A stretch of DNA of 43,369 bases, taken from Flavobacteriaceae bacterium. GTDB taxonomy: Bacteria > Bacteroidota > Bacteroidia > Flavobacteriales > Flavobacteriaceae. Made by a program: the position numbers and the translations under genes. Where the stretch lies: contig JANTGS010000015.1 in NCBI GenBank assembly GCA_024762795.1, forward strand, positions 1-43,369, written 5' to 3'. Shown here piece after piece: positions 16,299 to 26,556 of the stretch; the first letter of the stretch is position 1, and each line of letters begins with the position of its first letter. The notes beneath the pieces are model-generated. The model worked only from the letters and a program-made list of their open reading frames with translations, was not told the origin of the DNA and did no database searches.

Positions 16299-17042
16299 CT
16301 AATTAGAATCCTGAACTAAAAGAGTAATAGGTAAGGTATATTTAACACCAACCGGCCTTCCGCGTTGTTTACCCGGAATCATTGGCGGTAGTTTTTGAAC
16401 TACCCTAATAGCTTCATGTTCAAGACGTTTATGTGGTCCTCTGGCTCTAATGTTTATTATGTTCCCATTTTTATCGATCTTGAACTGAACATAAATCTTT
16501 TTCTTACCGGGGCTAAGGCCCAGCTCGGAGGCAAGTTCTGTTTTGTAATTTTTAGCTACCAAAGCCTTGATCTTTTCTTCAAAACATTTCTTTTTCTGTT
16601 CGTTGTTGCCTTTACATCCCGGATAAGTAGGAACTTCTTCAATAATGGCAAAAGGTACATCCTCCTCAACTTCCTCTTCTTCTACTACTTCCTGAATGTT
16701 ATTGATTGCTGTATTCTCAACCTTTATGGCTTCTGACTGATCTGTTTCGGTTGTTTCAAATACAGATTCCTTTATGTCACTCTTGTCATTAACCAGTTCA
16801 ATTTTTTCTGGAGCAGGAGGCGGGGGAGGCAGGGGTTTAGCTTCAATGATCCGTTGAGTAATTGGAATATCAAGAATTTCTTCAGTCTGCATATTAGTAT
16901 ATGCCAGATCTGTAACACTTCTTTCAGCTGTTTTCCATTCCATGGCTACATAAATAATGAGTAGTGTAAGTGCCAGACCAAGTTGAAAGAATAATTTACT
17001 ATACGTGGAAAGTCTGGCATTCTCATTTTTCTTTGCTAACAT
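16299..17042 (-). CDS. Energy transducer TonB (paralogue 1)
   Basis: The 247-aa inner-membrane protein has a cytoplasmic N-terminus and one membrane helix (about 16-34). A proline-rich stretch PLPPPPPAPEK (about 70-80) and a glutamate/valine-rich spacer follow, then a C-terminal TonB domain (about 130-247) with EVPTYPGCKG, a paired downstream Cys, VQFKIDKNGNI and GVKYTLPITLLV. TonB carries proton-motive energy from ExbB/ExbD to outer-membrane receptors; neither partner is in the window. It lies downstream of a very similar paralogue in the same direction but is separated from it by a terminator, so it probably has its own promoter. A perfect 9-bp inverted repeat lies just upstream of its ATG. 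Confidence 0.9.
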   Translation of the reverse strand: MLAKKNENARLSTYSKLFFQLGLALTLLIIYVAMEWKTAERSVTDLAYTNMQTEEILDIPITQRIIEAKPLPPPPPAPEKIELVNDKSDIKESVFETTETDQSEAIKVENTAINNIQEVVEEEEVEEDVPFAIIEEVPTYPGCKGNNEQKKKCFEEKIKALVAKNYKTELASELGLSPGKKKIYVQFKIDKNGNIINIRARGPHKRLEHEAIRVVQKLPPMIPGKQRGRPVGVKYTLPITLLVQDSN

Positions 17043-17045
17043 GAC

Positions 17046-17075
17046 TTAAGTGTTTTAATGTTTAAGAACACTTAA
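17046..17075. promoter_or_regulatory. Perfect 9-bp inverted repeat upstream of TonB paralogue 1
   Basis: TTAAGTGTT (17046-17054) and AACACTTAA (17067-17075) are perfect inverted copies with a 12-bp spacer, starting 4 bp upstream of the ATG. It may be a regulator site or a leader hairpin close to the start codon. No known regulator motif was recognised. Confidence 0.5.
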
Positions 17076-17139
17076 ATTTACGAAAAAAACAGCAAGAAAA
17101 CAATGATTTTGATCAGTAATTTAGAATGATTACAAATAA

Positions 17140-17170
17140 AAAAAGCATCGTTTTATATACGATGCTTTTT
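17140..17170 (-). terminator. Terminator between the two TonB genes
   Basis: AAAAAGCATCGT (17140-17151) pairs with ACGATGCTTTTT (17159-17170) around a 7-nt loop. On the minus strand the stem ends in a T run. It begins 22 bp after the stop of TonB paralogue 2 and would end the transcript of the upstream cluster. Confidence 0.85.
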
Positions 17171-17191
17171 AAAAACCTAATTTATTATTTT

Positions 17192-17911
17192 TTATTCTAC
17201 TACCAAGGTAATTGGAAGTGTATATTTTACACCTACTGGCCGGTTACGTTGTTTTCCAGGTGACATTTTTGGAATGTGTTTTACAACATCCATTGCTTCT
17301 TTCTCAAGACGTTTGTGCGGACCTCTTGCTCTTACATCAACAATGTTTCCGGTTTTATCAATCTTAAATTGAACATATACTCGCTTTTTACCAGGGCTTA
17401 ATCCTAAGTCATTAGCCAATGAAGTATCAAAATATTTTTTTACAAGTTTCTGGATTTTATCCTGAAGACATTTCTTTTTTTGTGCATTGGTTCCCTTACA
17501 ACCCGGATAGGTAGGCACTTCTTCAATGATGGCAAAAGGTACATCTTCTTCAACTACTTCCTCTTCAACTACTTCCTCAATTTCTTGAACTTCAACCTTC
17601 TCACTTTCGTCAGTTTCTGTTGACTCAAGAACTGTTTCTTCAATATCTTCTTTATCTTCAACCACTTCGATCTTTTCCGGAGCCGGTGGTGGTGGTGGTG
17701 GTGGTTTTACCTCCTGAATATGTTCTGTGATCGGGATATCGATCTCTTCTTCAGCCGCCAGGTTAGACATACCTAGATCGGTAACTGTTCTGTCAAATGT
17801 TTTCCATTCAATACCTATGTAAATTACCAATAAGGCTAATGCTAAACCTAATAGCATAAATTGCTTACTGTGATTTTCAAGGTTTGCTTTTGGACTTTTC
17901 TTTAATTCCAT
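17192..17911 (-). CDS. Energy transducer TonB (paralogue 2)
   Basis: The 239-aa product has the same plan as its neighbour: membrane helix about 17-34, proline run PPPPPPPAPEKIE (about 70-82), a long glutamate-rich spacer, and a C-terminal TonB domain with EVPTYPGCKG, a second Cys in KKKCLQDK, VQFKIDKTGNI and GVKYTLPITLVV. The C-terminal domains of the two copies are nearly identical over long stretches while the spacer differs, indicating local gene duplication. It follows the vanZ-like gene by 61 bp and ends at a terminator, so it may be the last gene of the ruvA-sprA-gcvH-vanZ run. ExbB/ExbD are not nearby. Confidence 0.9.
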   Translation of the reverse strand: MELKKSPKANLENHSKQFMLLGLALALLVIYIGIEWKTFDRTVTDLGMSNLAAEEEIDIPITEHIQEVKPPPPPPPAPEKIEVVEDKEDIEETVLESTETDESEKVEVQEIEEVVEEEVVEEDVPFAIIEEVPTYPGCKGTNAQKKKCLQDKIQKLVKKYFDTSLANDLGLSPGKKRVYVQFKIDKTGNIVDVRARGPHKRLEKEAMDVVKHIPKMSPGKQRNRPVGVKYTLPITLVVE

Positions 17912-17972
17912 ACTTGTAAAATTTTATCGGTTGCTAATTTAATGAAATAATTACTAAAATTACAAGAAATTT

Positions 17973-18365
17973 TTAAATACTATTAAACCACTTTAAAAGT
18001 TTGTCAAAAACCAGAACAGCCAGCAGGATTCCGGTTACATTGGCAAACTCATCGTACAGATCTGCAGTTCGATAGCTTGTAATCTCTCCTTGGAGCAACT
18101 CAAGAATTATGCCATAAATTGCCAGAGAGAATATCAGGACAATTTTAACAAGCTTGTTATTGAGTTTATTTCTGAGTGCAAAAAGCCATATAGTGCTTAA
18201 TGTAAAGTAAGCAATAGTATGTAAATATTTATCACTGGATTTAATATGTAAACCCAGATCTATTTTTGGTAAATGGGTTAAACTAAGTAAGGCAATAATT
18301 GCAGTAGCAATTATTGCCAGTATTAAGGCATTATGCTCCAATAATTTCTTTATACGCTGCAGCAT
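17973..18365 (-). CDS. VanZ-like family small membrane protein
   Basis: The 130-aa product has four hydrophobic helices and the VanZ family signature: [14 protein letters not shown] (about 43-56), then [20 protein letters not shown] (about 99-113), with charged residues at conserved places. VanZ is linked to teicoplanin resistance in one system, but most members, including this type, have no known function. The gene overlaps the end of gcvH by 35 bp in a different frame, so translation is likely coupled. Confidence 0.8.
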   Translation of the reverse strand: MLQRIKKLLEHNALILAIIATAIIALLSLTHLPKIDLGLHIKSSDKYLHTIAYFTLSTIWLFALRNKLNNKLVKIVLIFSLAIYGIILELLQGEITSYRTADLYDEFANVTGILLAVLVFDKLLKWFNSI

Positions 18366-18711
18366 CTAAAAGCTCTTCAATTTGAGAATTGTCTGATATT
18401 TTTACCTTAATGATCCATCCTTCATCATAAGGGCTGGAATTAATCTTTTCAGGTGTGTCTTCTAATGCTTCATTGAATTCGATTACTTCTCCGGTAACCG
18501 GCATAAACAGGTCTGATACGGTTTTTACTGCTTCAACACTACCAAAAACCTCATCCTTTTCAATGGTCTCGTCAAGTGTTTCAACATCAACAAAAACGAT
18601 ATCACCTAATTCGCTTTGAGCAAAATCAGTAATACCAACAGTTGCTGTGTCACCATCTATTTTGATCCATTCGTGGTCTTTTGTAAATTTTAAATTCTCA
18701 GGTATATTCAT
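18331..18711 (-). CDS. gcvH: Glycine cleavage system H protein
   Basis: Lipoyl carrier protein of the glycine cleavage system. It shuttles the aminomethyl group from the P protein to the T protein. With start ATG 18711 the length is 126 aa, the canonical size, beginning [15 protein letters not shown]. The lipoylated lysine is Lys63 in [15 protein letters not shown] at 18738 would add nine residues from inside sprA and is rejected. The start is 16 bp after the sprA stop. No gcvP or gcvT is present in the window. Confidence 0.96.
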   Translation of the reverse strand: MNIPENLKFTKDHEWIKIDGDTATVGITDFAQSELGDIVFVDVETLDETIEKDEVFGSVEAVKTVSDLFMPVTGEVIEFNEALEDTPEKINSSPYDEGWIIKVKISDNSQIEELLDAAAYKEIIGA

Positions 18712-18727
18712 TTTTTTAAATTTAAGG

Positions 18728-21700
18728 TTAATTACCAATAATATATCTCACACTAATTCCGCTGTTAATCGATGTCCTCGGGAAGGTTGTGGAGATTGCA
18801 AATTTAGATTTATTATAATCAAAATAAAAGGATGTTAATAAGTTTTTATTTAAGGAATAATCAACTAAAAATTTTAGGGTCATTAAATTTTGACCGCCTG
18901 TAATCTGATCATTAAAAATATCATCGGTAATTCCGTAAGATCTGATCTGTGTTAGATTATTTCTAATACCAACATCTGCCTTAAAATTAATATCTCCCTG
19001 AAATTTAGTGATCCTTGTTCCTGTTTTAAATTTCATTACTACATTTTTAATCCGGTAGCCCATTCCTACAACAATCTCATTTCCATTGATTTCAGTAACC
19101 GTATTGTTGTTGAAATTCAAATTTAAAGCCTTATCCTTGTTATAGGAAGCGCGTACTGAAAAGGAATTCTTCATCTTAAGATCGATCTTCATCATCGGAG
19201 CAAATTCTTCAATCAGACTAACTCCATTATAAAGCACTTCGGGGTTGAAGTTACCGGCGATATCTCGATTTACATCACCATATGGATCGTCACTTTCATA
19301 TTTTAAATTGTTTGAGAATTGCAGGATAGAATAAACAGACCGGTAGCTGTGTTCTAAAATAACACTTCTGAAATTTTGTTTAAACCAACCTATATTCATG
19401 AGTCCTTTATAGGTCAGACGCCAGTTGGGGACAGGAGTATTTTTAAAAGCATCTAAAGAAACAGAATTGGCATTTTTACCCGAATAGGCTGCGAGAAATG
19501 CCGGAAGTACCACATCCTGATTGGTATTTCCAAATCCACTGATATCCCCTCCAGTTTTATTGGCGAGTCTTTGAGCAATGATCTCCCGGTTATCTTTAAA
19601 GGTCTGAAAAGCATTATCAGGATCTTCAAAAGAAGAGTTCATCATAAAGAAAGAAATACTAAAATTCCCCATGGCATTAACCGGAGATTCCACCAGATCA
19701 TCATTTACCACATCAAGCTGTTGGTTAAAACTTTTTGTGTAGATCCTGTTACCAAATAATTCGATGTCAAGATCTCTTGTTGGACGAAGATTCATCGAAT
19801 AATCTATTTTATCATAATGAGATTTACTGTAATTCTTATTGTAAACATTTTCATTGATGTCTCTTGAGATCAGCCAGCCGTTTTCTATGGCCAGATTCAT
19901 AATATTTGCCTGACTACCGAACACAAAACCGAGATTGGGAGCAAATCCTCCATTATAACTGTCTTGCCCCATAAATCCTGATTGTGGAATATATCCGGGT
20001 AAGAAAGTTCCGTTATTCGCTGTATAGGCAAACCGGATGCTTTTAACAGAAGTGAGCAGATCTACTCCGGCTTTGATCAGTTTGTTTTCTGATTTCGAAT
20101 TCTTTTTGACCTGATCTTTTGGATTTCCACCGGTTGCTGTCGGTGTCTTCTTTCCTTTTCCTTTTGTATACAATCTTTCCAAATGAAAATACTGGTAAAG
20201 TCTGTCCATGGTCAGATCTGCTGAAAAAGTATGCGTATTTGCATTTTGAATGGTGTTTCCTACAATGTCAATATTAGACAAAGAAGGGGCTTGCCAATCG
20301 TAATCAGCAGTATAGCTGTAAGTTGCGTTAATAAAATCGAGATATTTAAATTTATCAAAAGGTATTTTATAGGTTCCGTTAAAGCTTTGATGATAATGCT
20401 CGGGCCTTCCTAAAGTGAACAGGTTATCGTAAAGTGTAAGATTTTCACTCCTGTCGTATTCATCATAAACATAATTATTCAATGCCCTGAAAGTAAACTG
20501 GAACGATTTTGTAATATCCCAGGCCAGATTATAATCCCAGTTGAACATATAATTCCTTTGGATCAAAGTGGGTAATGGAGGAAGTCCTGAAACCAGTGAT
20601 CTTGATAATTGTTCGTTGTAGCTTCTGATGATATTCGAGTTGACCTGGAAAGAGGTGGGGTAGGGGTTTAAGTTGATATCACGAATAAACTGCAGATAAT
20701 CTTTATCGGTTAAAAAGCCCCAGTTTATAAGAGGTTCCAGCGATTTTGGCTTAAAACTGTAGCTGTAATTTGCTGTTGCCCTGAGCTTTTGGTCGATAAC
20801 CCGCAGCATGTTGTAATCACGGTGATACAATTCATTATAAGCATACGAAACTGAGAAATTTTCAATATCGTAAAAATGAGGTTTACGGTTGAATTGTGTT
20901 TTATTCTTTTTCAGATTGAGAATATTTAAACTTCTCCTTTGGGTATAATCTCTGGCAATATCGCTGTTGATATTGTTATCTTTTAAAAGAACATCCTGAT
21001 ACTGAGGGTCAAATTTAGGATCTCTGAATTCTTCAGAAAAACTTACATTGATCGGTAGATTCAAGCCAACTCGTTTAGGTAAGAGTTGCCCGATGTTGAT
21101 GTTACTTACCACCCCAAATTGTTTCATATTTTCCTGGCTTCTTTCATTTACTTTCTGGTTGATGGCTCCAAATCCCTCGGTGTGCATATTTCCTAAAAGA
21201 GAAATATCGGCAAAATCGGCAAAATTGGCATCAGCATTCAAAATAGCTGCCCAACCCCCTTCATTGTCGAAATCGGAAACACGTAATTCATTAAACCAAA
21301 GTTCAAGGCTTTTTGGGGTGGGAGAAACATTCTTAACCCCAAGCATAATGGTTCTCAGATTGGCCAGATTCGGATTTCCTTTGATCCTTATTTTATATTC
21401 AACCGGATCTCCCGGGAGCTCTGCCGGATAGATCTCGTTGGCAGGTAAGCCTGATTGAATTCTTTCCATTTTCAGCTTTCCGAAATCGCTTAAAATGGCA
21501 TTCATATTGTTTTCTTCAGGCCAGATCTCTTCGGCTGTAACCGAACTGAAATCAGAAATTTTCAACGGAATTTCAATCTGATAGAAGTTATCGTTAACAT
21601 CGCTTCCCAATCTTACGATGGCAACCAGATCATCATCATTCACCTTGATCTCTCCCAAAACACCTTCTGCGTGAATAAACATTTTAAGGTGTTTGTACAA

Positions 21701-24700
21701 ACGCATATCAAAACTTGTATTTTTAAATACAGCCCTTGTTTTTCCGGGTTCAAGTTCAGTAACTTTTACAGACAAAGCCTGTTCATTTTGCTGCTGAATA
21801 GAAGTGGCTCCCTGAAGGCGTTCCCGTTTTATTCCGGGAGGTAGTACATAAGGTATAGGTTGCCGGTCACTGTTTTCTTCAATGTTTACAACACCTGTGG
21901 TAAAGTTTTGATCTTCTGCGGGGCTTATTTCCTGAGGGGGTTTGATGTTCTCTTCCAGAGTTTTGGTATTTCTCCTCCAGTCGCCTCTTACCAGCTGTAA
22001 TTCTCCAAATCGCAATACAACAGGGATCCTGAATTTGGTAACGAACATTCTCATAAATCTTATCGAGGTAAAGCCCGACATATTGTTGATAATATTCTTT
22101 GGGTCTTCCGGTACGGTAATCGGAATCCTGAACTGATACCAGGTGGCTGTTTGTGTTTCGCTGTTGGGAAGTTTAACGGTTACTTCTCTTTTATCGACAA
22201 TATAATTCTGGCCTACCACCAGATCACTCTGATTTAAAGAGACCTTATACTGGTAATAGCTTTCACTGGCACTCATGGTTTGATCCTTGTTGATATCTTC
22301 AACATCCGGATAGGAGGTTCCGGCAGTTGGGTAGCCCTCCGGCGAATTGTTAGGAGTAGGAGAATTGCCCTGCGATAAACTGAAATCCTGATAACGTTTT
22401 ATAATACTCGCATTTTCACTGTCGAGATCTGTTCCTCTGAAATACCGGAAGTTGTCAGCAGAAGGATCTTCCCCAAATACGGATCCGAATTTCTTTGCTT
22501 CGGCATCATCATTGATCCCGTCAAAACCAAGATCCTGATTCACCCTTGAATTGTCATCCTCGGTAAAAGCGTAGATCAAAGATTGATTTTTAGGAATTGA
22601 TGACCAGGGAGTTTCTTCTATATTCTCTCCGGGAATTTGAACTCCATCTTTTGGCAGACCGTTTTCAAACATTTTCCGGTTGTCCCTCAATATGTCTTCA
22701 GAAATATTTCCAAGGTTGAAATAGAGTTCTCCTTTAAAATCTGATGGAGTTGGAGGGGTTGAAGGTCCTCCTTCTTCGGGTTTGATAGAGTAATTTTCAT
22801 AAGGATCTAACATCCAGAACTGAATATACTGAATATTAGCCTGTTGGAAATTTGTTGTAGTAAGTGGCCTCATGATCCCTGCCCAACGGTCTTCCGGATT
22901 GATGTAGTCACCATTGTTGTTAAACTGATCATCAAAATTATAAGTACCTCTTTTAGCCGGATGATACTGAAGGTCAAGAGTTCTGATAACATTGATCTGT
23001 GTGATATCCAGGTCAACATTCGGGAAGAGTTCATCATAGGTAATCCTTCTTACTTCAGCTCTTGAAAGTTCGGTATTATCAATATTTGATGGCCTTAAAG
23101 AGGAACCATAAAAAATCTGGTCGATGGTATACCAGGCCAGTTTAGATCTTTCCGCTCCCGATCTCAGTTCTTCGGGCAGACCGGCAGCAATATGGCCGTC
23201 GTTAAAATCCAGCTCGCCTGTTTGACCCTGTGGTGTACTTGCCAGATACCATTGTTTTGGTGATTTCACATCGATTGGAATCTGAGATCCCTCAAAATCA
23301 TCTATATAAGAAGTGGAAGCTCCTTCCAGATCAATTCCTTTTGGAGATCCGGGAAGCAATTTGGCAGCTTCAGCTCTTACTGAAACAAAGGATTTGGCAT
23401 CCGTATCAATATTGGGCAGTTTATTAACCAACTTGGTTAAAAGAGGTATTTCTGACCTGTAATTCAACCTGGCCCCGAGGATGGTATTGTTTACGGGTTC
23501 GTAACCATATTGTGCTTTTTGGGTCAGAGGCTTTTCGTTCAGGTTGATGATACTACCACCAATAGCCAGTTTCTCACTAAACACATGGTTTACATCCACA
23601 CCCATATAGGTGGTTCTTTGCTGGGTGAATCCGATATTATTCTCAACACTTACCTGTATGGGAGCATTAGAGGAGAGTAGTGCCGGATTGATGATCTGTA
23701 CATTGCCAATATTGTAATCTACCACATAATCAACTCCTTCGAGGAGTTCACGTCCGCCACTGGTTACTTTTACAGATCCTCTTGGAACATTAAAAGCTCC
23801 CAGCGGAATTCCGTTTTGGCCTTCCGATTTAAAATAACCTTTAAAAAGGTATTTATCCTTGCTCTGAAATTCATTTTGTGCTTCCGATTGGGTCAGGTCA
23901 TACAATTCGTTAAAGATGTAAACATCATCTTCCGGATCGAGAATATCGTCAAGATCCCTTCCGAAAGGTTCTACAATTGGAAAAATCACATAACCCTGTT
24001 GTGAATTGATGGTAATATTTTCAACATAATCAAAAAAACCATCCCCTTCCGGTAAAATATTGTTATTCTGATCGAGTACATCCAGACGAAGCAGGTTAAG
24101 CAAAGTTCTGTCCTGTAAGCCGGGAGTTTGAGCATTTTGAAGGATGTTTACCGGTACACCGGTTTCATCATCACGGTACATGATCTCAAATCTGAATCCT
24201 TCTCTGTTCAGTTGAAAAGCGCCGGGAATCTGATAAACATTCTTCATCATCAGATCCCAGATGGGAAGTGATGTGTTGATGATCTCACTCTGGATCAGTT
24301 TTACCACAAGGTTTTCTGGAGCTACCACACCATCACCGGAAAGTTCTCCCACCTGATATACGTTGGTGCCATCGGTATATTCATAAGCTACGGCCAGCAC
24401 ATCGCTGTCAACCAAACGTTTGTTTAAGGTAATAAAACCCAGTTGCGCATTAAAAGTAAAATCAACGCCCTGAACCAGTTTACGTGCATTCTCTAAAATG
24501 GTATAATCACGTCCCTGCTGCATACCGTAAGAGGCAAGTGCTGAGGGTACAGTTGAGATATCTCTGATAGGGCTATCGGCGGTCAACAACGAATTTAAGT
24601 TGTTGGCATCGTTGGAAGGATCTTTGGTTCCCGGATTAGGGATCACATTTACGGGTCCGATATTTTTCGGGTTATTTTCTCCAAGATCCGCCAAAGCAAC

Positions 24701-25789
24701 GATGTTTCTTGTATTTTCTGTTGTAGAATTTCGGTTGGTTACCCAAAGTTCTATCCGTGTAATATTGTTGGGTGAATTGATCAAAGGGAAATTTTCAAGG
24801 GCCTTGTCGTAACCATCTCTAAAGGCATGCGCCAGAAAATAGTGACGGTTCGGATCGTAACTACTTCCCTTGATTTCAAATTCCTGAATTAAAGAGCCCC
24901 CTTCGGCACTGACAATTTTCGACTGTGATCTTTGTTGAGAAAAGATCCCTGTAACGGTGGTCTTTCCAAATTGCAACTCGGTTTTGGCACCAAAAAGATT
25001 CTGTACTCCGGTAACGAGGGAATTCCGCGAAGGCATACTCACATTTCCTACTTCGATCTTTCTGATGATATCATCCTCTGTAGGAGTATATTCTATTTTT
25101 ACAAGATTCTGAAAATTGAAGGTAGACTGTGTGTCAAAGTTTGCCGAAACTTTTAAACGGTTTCCAACTTTAGCATTGATACTTGCGCTGATCTCCTGAT
25201 CAAAATCAAAAGTAGTGCTGGAACGGTTTTTTTCAGATAATTGAGGATTCTCTACATTTTGATAGATCACCCCGGCTTTGATCATGATGGAACCCTGTGG
25301 ATTCACTTCAATGGTATTTCCGCCAAAAATACTTTCAAAGAATTTGTTGTTAACATAATATGTGGGCAACAGATTCTTTTGTGCGGCCTTACTTCCCTTG
25401 GTTTTTCCGTCGATGGCACCGATCTTCTCCGAATAATATTCAAGAATATCACGGTTTAAACGGTATTGTTTATATTCCTCTTCACTTAGAAAAGTAGGGT
25501 GTTTGATCAGGTAATCCCCTACTTTTTCGTAAAAGATGTAATTGCCTGATTCCGGATCGTAAATTACCTCATACTGGGTGGCATCATTTAAAAATAATCC
25601 TCCTTTTTGTGAGCTTTTAAAATCGTATTTTAGTTCGGGAACTGTATCAGAAACAGAGGTTTGCGTATTGGTATTCTGATTTTGAGTGGGTGTTTTTGGA
25701 GTGTTTTGTGCCGATACTGATGCAGTAAGCAAAAACAGGAAAGATAATATAATAGTAAGACTGTATGTAAATTGTTTACCGGTAACCAA
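18728..25789 (-). CDS. sprA: Type IX secretion outer-membrane translocon SprA
   Basis: A giant outer-membrane protein of 2353 aa that forms the protein-conducting barrel of the type IX secretion system. It is needed for gliding and for secretion of adhesins and enzymes. Evidence: a signal peptide with [11 protein letters not shown] (cleavage about residue 28), the extreme length typical of SprA/SOV, many beta-strand segments rich in aromatic residues and Asn, and its position between ruvA and gcvH as in other flavobacteria. The start appears to be TTG at 25789, only 2 bp after the ruvA stop. No ATG lies between it and the signal peptide, so initiation is unusual and probably coupled to ruvA. 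Other secretion genes (gldK-N, sprE, sprT, porV) are not in the window. Confidence 0.95.
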   Translation of the reverse strand: MVTGKQFTYSLTIILSFLFLLTASVSAQNTPKTPTQNQNTNTQTSVSDTVPELKYDFKSSQKGGLFLNDATQYEVIYDPESGNYIFYEKVGDYLIKHPTFLSEEEYKQYRLNRDILEYYSEKIGAIDGKTKGSKAAQKNLLPTYYVNNKFFESIFGGNTIEVNPQGSIMIKAGVIYQNVENPQLSEKNRSSTTFDFDQEISASINAKVGNRLKVSANFDTQSTFNFQNLVKIEYTPTEDDIIRKIEVGNVSMPSRNSLVTGVQNLFGAKTELQFGKTTVTGIFSQQRSQSKIVSAEGGSLIQEFEIKGSSYDPNRHYFLAHAFRDGYDKALENFPLINSPNNITRIELWVTNRNSTTENTRNIVALADLGENNPKNIGPVNVIPNPGTKDPSNDANNLNSLLTADSPIRDISTVPSALASYGMQQGRDYTILENARKLVQGVDFTFNAQLGFITLNKRLVDSDVLAVAYEYTDGTNVYQVGELSGDGVVAPENLVVKLIQSEIINTSLPIWDLMMKNVYQIPGAFQLNREGFRFEIMYRDDETGVPVNILQNAQTPGLQDRTLLNLLRLDVLDQNNNILPEGDGFFDYVENITINSQQGYVIFPIVEPFGRDLDDILDPEDDVYIFNELYDLTQSEAQNEFQSKDKYLFKGYFKSEGQNGIPLGAFNVPRGSVKVTSGGRELLEGVDYVVDYNIGNVQIINPALLSSNAPIQVSVENNIGFTQQRTTYMGVDVNHVFSEKLAIGGSIINLNEKPLTQKAQYGYEPVNNTILGARLNYRSEIPLLTKLVNKLPNIDTDAKSFVSVRAEAAKLLPGSPKGIDLEGASTSYIDDFEGSQIPIDVKSPKQWYLASTPQGQTGELDFNDGHIAAGLPEELRSGAERSKLAWYTIDQIFYGSSLRPSNIDNTELSRAEVRRITYDELFPNVDLDITQINVIRTLDLQYHPAKRGTYNFDDQFNNNGDYINPEDRWAGIMRPLTTTNFQQANIQYIQFWMLDPYENYSIKPEEGGPSTPPTPSDFKGELYFNLGNISEDILRDNRKMFENGLPKDGVQIPGENIEETPWSSIPKNQSLIYAFTEDDNSRVNQDLGFDGINDDAEAKKFGSVFGEDPSADNFRYFRGTDLDSENASIIKRYQDFSLSQGNSPTPNNSPEGYPTAGTSYPDVEDINKDQTMSASESYYQYKVSLNQSDLVVGQNYIVDKREVTVKLPNSETQTATWYQFRIPITVPEDPKNIINNMSGFTSIRFMRMFVTKFRIPVVLRFGELQLVRGDWRRNTKTLEENIKPPQEISPAEDQNFTTGVVNIEENSDRQPIPYVLPPGIKRERLQGATSIQQQNEQALSVKVTELEPGKTRAVFKNTSFDMRLYKHLKMFIHAEGVLGEIKVNDDDLVAIVRLGSDVNDNFYQIEIPLKISDFSSVTAEEIWPEENNMNAILSDFGKLKMERIQSGLPANEIYPAELPGDPVEYKIRIKGNPNLANLRTIMLGVKNVSPTPKSLELWFNELRVSDFDNEGGWAAILNADANFADFADISLLGNMHTEGFGAINQKVNERSQENMKQFGVVSNINIGQLLPKRVGLNLPINVSFSEEFRDPKFDPQYQDVLLKDNNINSDIARDYTQRRSLNILNLKKNKTQFNRKPHFYDIENFSVSYAYNELYHRDYNMLRVIDQKLRATANYSYSFKPKSLEPLINWGFLTDKDYLQFIRDINLNPYPTSFQVNSNIIRSYNEQLSRSLVSGLPPLPTLIQRNYMFNWDYNLAWDITKSFQFTFRALNNYVYDEYDRSENLTLYDNLFTLGRPEHYHQSFNGTYKIPFDKFKYLDFINATYSYTADYDWQAPSLSNIDIVGNTIQNANTHTFSADLTMDRLYQYFHLERLYTKGKGKKTPTATGGNPKDQVKKNSKSENKLIKAGVDLLTSVKSIRFAYTANNGTFLPGYIPQSGFMGQDSYNGGFAPNLGFVFGSQANIMNLAIENGWLISRDINENVYNKNYSKSHYDKIDYSMNLRPTRDLDIELFGNRIYTKSFNQQLDVVNDDLVESPVNAMGNFSISFFMMNSSFEDPDNAFQTFKDNREIIAQRLANKTGGDISGFGNTNQDVVLPAFLAAYSGKNANSVSLDAFKNTPVPNWRLTYKGLMNIGWFKQNFRSVILEHSYRSVYSILQFSNNLKYESDDPYGDVNRDIAGNFNPEVLYNGVSLIEEFAPMMKIDLKMKNSFSVRASYNKDKALNLNFNNNTVTEINGNEIVVGMGYRIKNVVMKFKTGTRITKFQGDINFKADVGIRNNLTQIRSYGITDDIFNDQITGGQNLMTLKFLVDYSLNKNLLTSFYFDYNKSKFAISTTFPRTSINSGISVRYIIGN

Positions 25790-25791
25790 AT

Positions 25792-26373
25792 TTACAAAAT
25801 TTTTAATGCTTGTTTAATTATTTTCTCCAAGGTTAAGTCCGGATCTTCCATTAAAAGTTTCTGAATGACTTTTTCAGTATTTTTACTGGTAAATCCTAAT
25901 ACTTCTAAAGCAGATAACGCTTCGTTCTTTATAGTATTGTCTGTTGTTAATAAGTCTTCATTAATATCATAGGTTTTTAAGATCTTATCTTTCAGATCGA
26001 GAATAACCCTTTGAGCAGTTTTAATACCGATCCCTTTGATCGACTTGATCGTAGCTACATCTCCTGTAGCGATAGCCTGCTGAATCTGTTTGGTTTCGAG
26101 CGAAGAAAGCATGGTAATAGCTGTACTGGGGCCAATACCTGATACAGAGATCAGTTCCTTAAAGATCTCGCGCTCGGTTTTTTCGTAAAATCCGAATAAA
26201 GTGTGAGAATCTTCTTTTACAGACAGATAGGTGTAAAGTTGAACACTTTCACCTTCAGGAATTTTAGAAAAAGTCTGTAAAGAGATTCGGATATAATAAC
26301 CAATACCATTAGTTTCAATTATCACATTAGCAGGGTTCTTCTCTGCCAGCTTGCCTTTAACATATGTAATCAT
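25792..26373 (-). CDS. ruvA: Holliday junction branch migration protein RuvA
   Basis: The 193-aa protein binds four-way DNA junctions as a tetramer and loads the RuvB motor. Domains: N-terminal OB fold (about 1-63; MITYVKGKLAE, IETNGIGYYI), two helix-hairpin-helix motifs (ISVSGIGPSTA near 77-87; IKSIKGIGIKTAQRVI near 110-125) and a C-terminal three-helix domain (about 145-193) that contacts RuvB. The length is normal. RuvB is encoded about 3.5 kb away on the same strand, separated by maeB and queG. The sprA gene starts 2 bp downstream. Confidence 0.97.
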   Translation of the reverse strand: MITYVKGKLAEKNPANVIIETNGIGYYIRISLQTFSKIPEGESVQLYTYLSVKEDSHTLFGFYEKTEREIFKELISVSGIGPSTAITMLSSLETKQIQQAIATGDVATIKSIKGIGIKTAQRVILDLKDKILKTYDINEDLLTTDNTIKNEALSALEVLGFTSKNTEKVIQKLLMEDPDLTLEKIIKQALKIL

Positions 26374-26429
26374 AAGCCTTGTCTAATGATTTTGCCAAAT
26401 GTAATGATAAAAACCGAAACTTATAAATA

Positions 26430-26467
26430 AAACAGCATTCAGATTTGTTAAAAACGAATGCTGTTTT
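26430..26467 (-). terminator. Bidirectional terminator-like hairpin after maeB
   Basis: AAACAGCATTC (26430-26440) pairs perfectly with GAATGCTGTTT (26456-26466). T-rich tails occur on both strands, with the longer unbroken run on the plus strand. Both flanking genes read leftwards, so its likely task is to end maeB transcription. Confidence 0.65.
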
Positions 26468-26490
26468 TTGAATAAAAAGAAGGTCATTTT

Positions 26491-26538
26491 ATTCATCCGA
26501 TGACTTAATACGTCTTTGTATAGAGTCATCGGATGAAT
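26491..26538. repeat. Perfect 15-bp inverted repeat between maeB and ruvA
   Basis: ATTCATCCGATGACT (26491-26505) and AGTCATCGGATGAAT (26524-26538) are exact inverted copies. The 18-nt interior can add ATAC/GTAT (26508-26511/26518-26521). It begins 19 bp from the maeB stop, beside another hairpin. It has no T run of its own. It could be a transcript-end structure, a protein-binding site or a small interspersed palindrome. Confidence 0.7.
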
Positions 26539-26556
26539 TATTTAAGGTTTTATATT

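Noticed and set aside
18712-18738. Longer gcvH start at TTG 18738 inside sprA
   Set aside because: Canonical H-protein length and sequence begin at ATG 18711.
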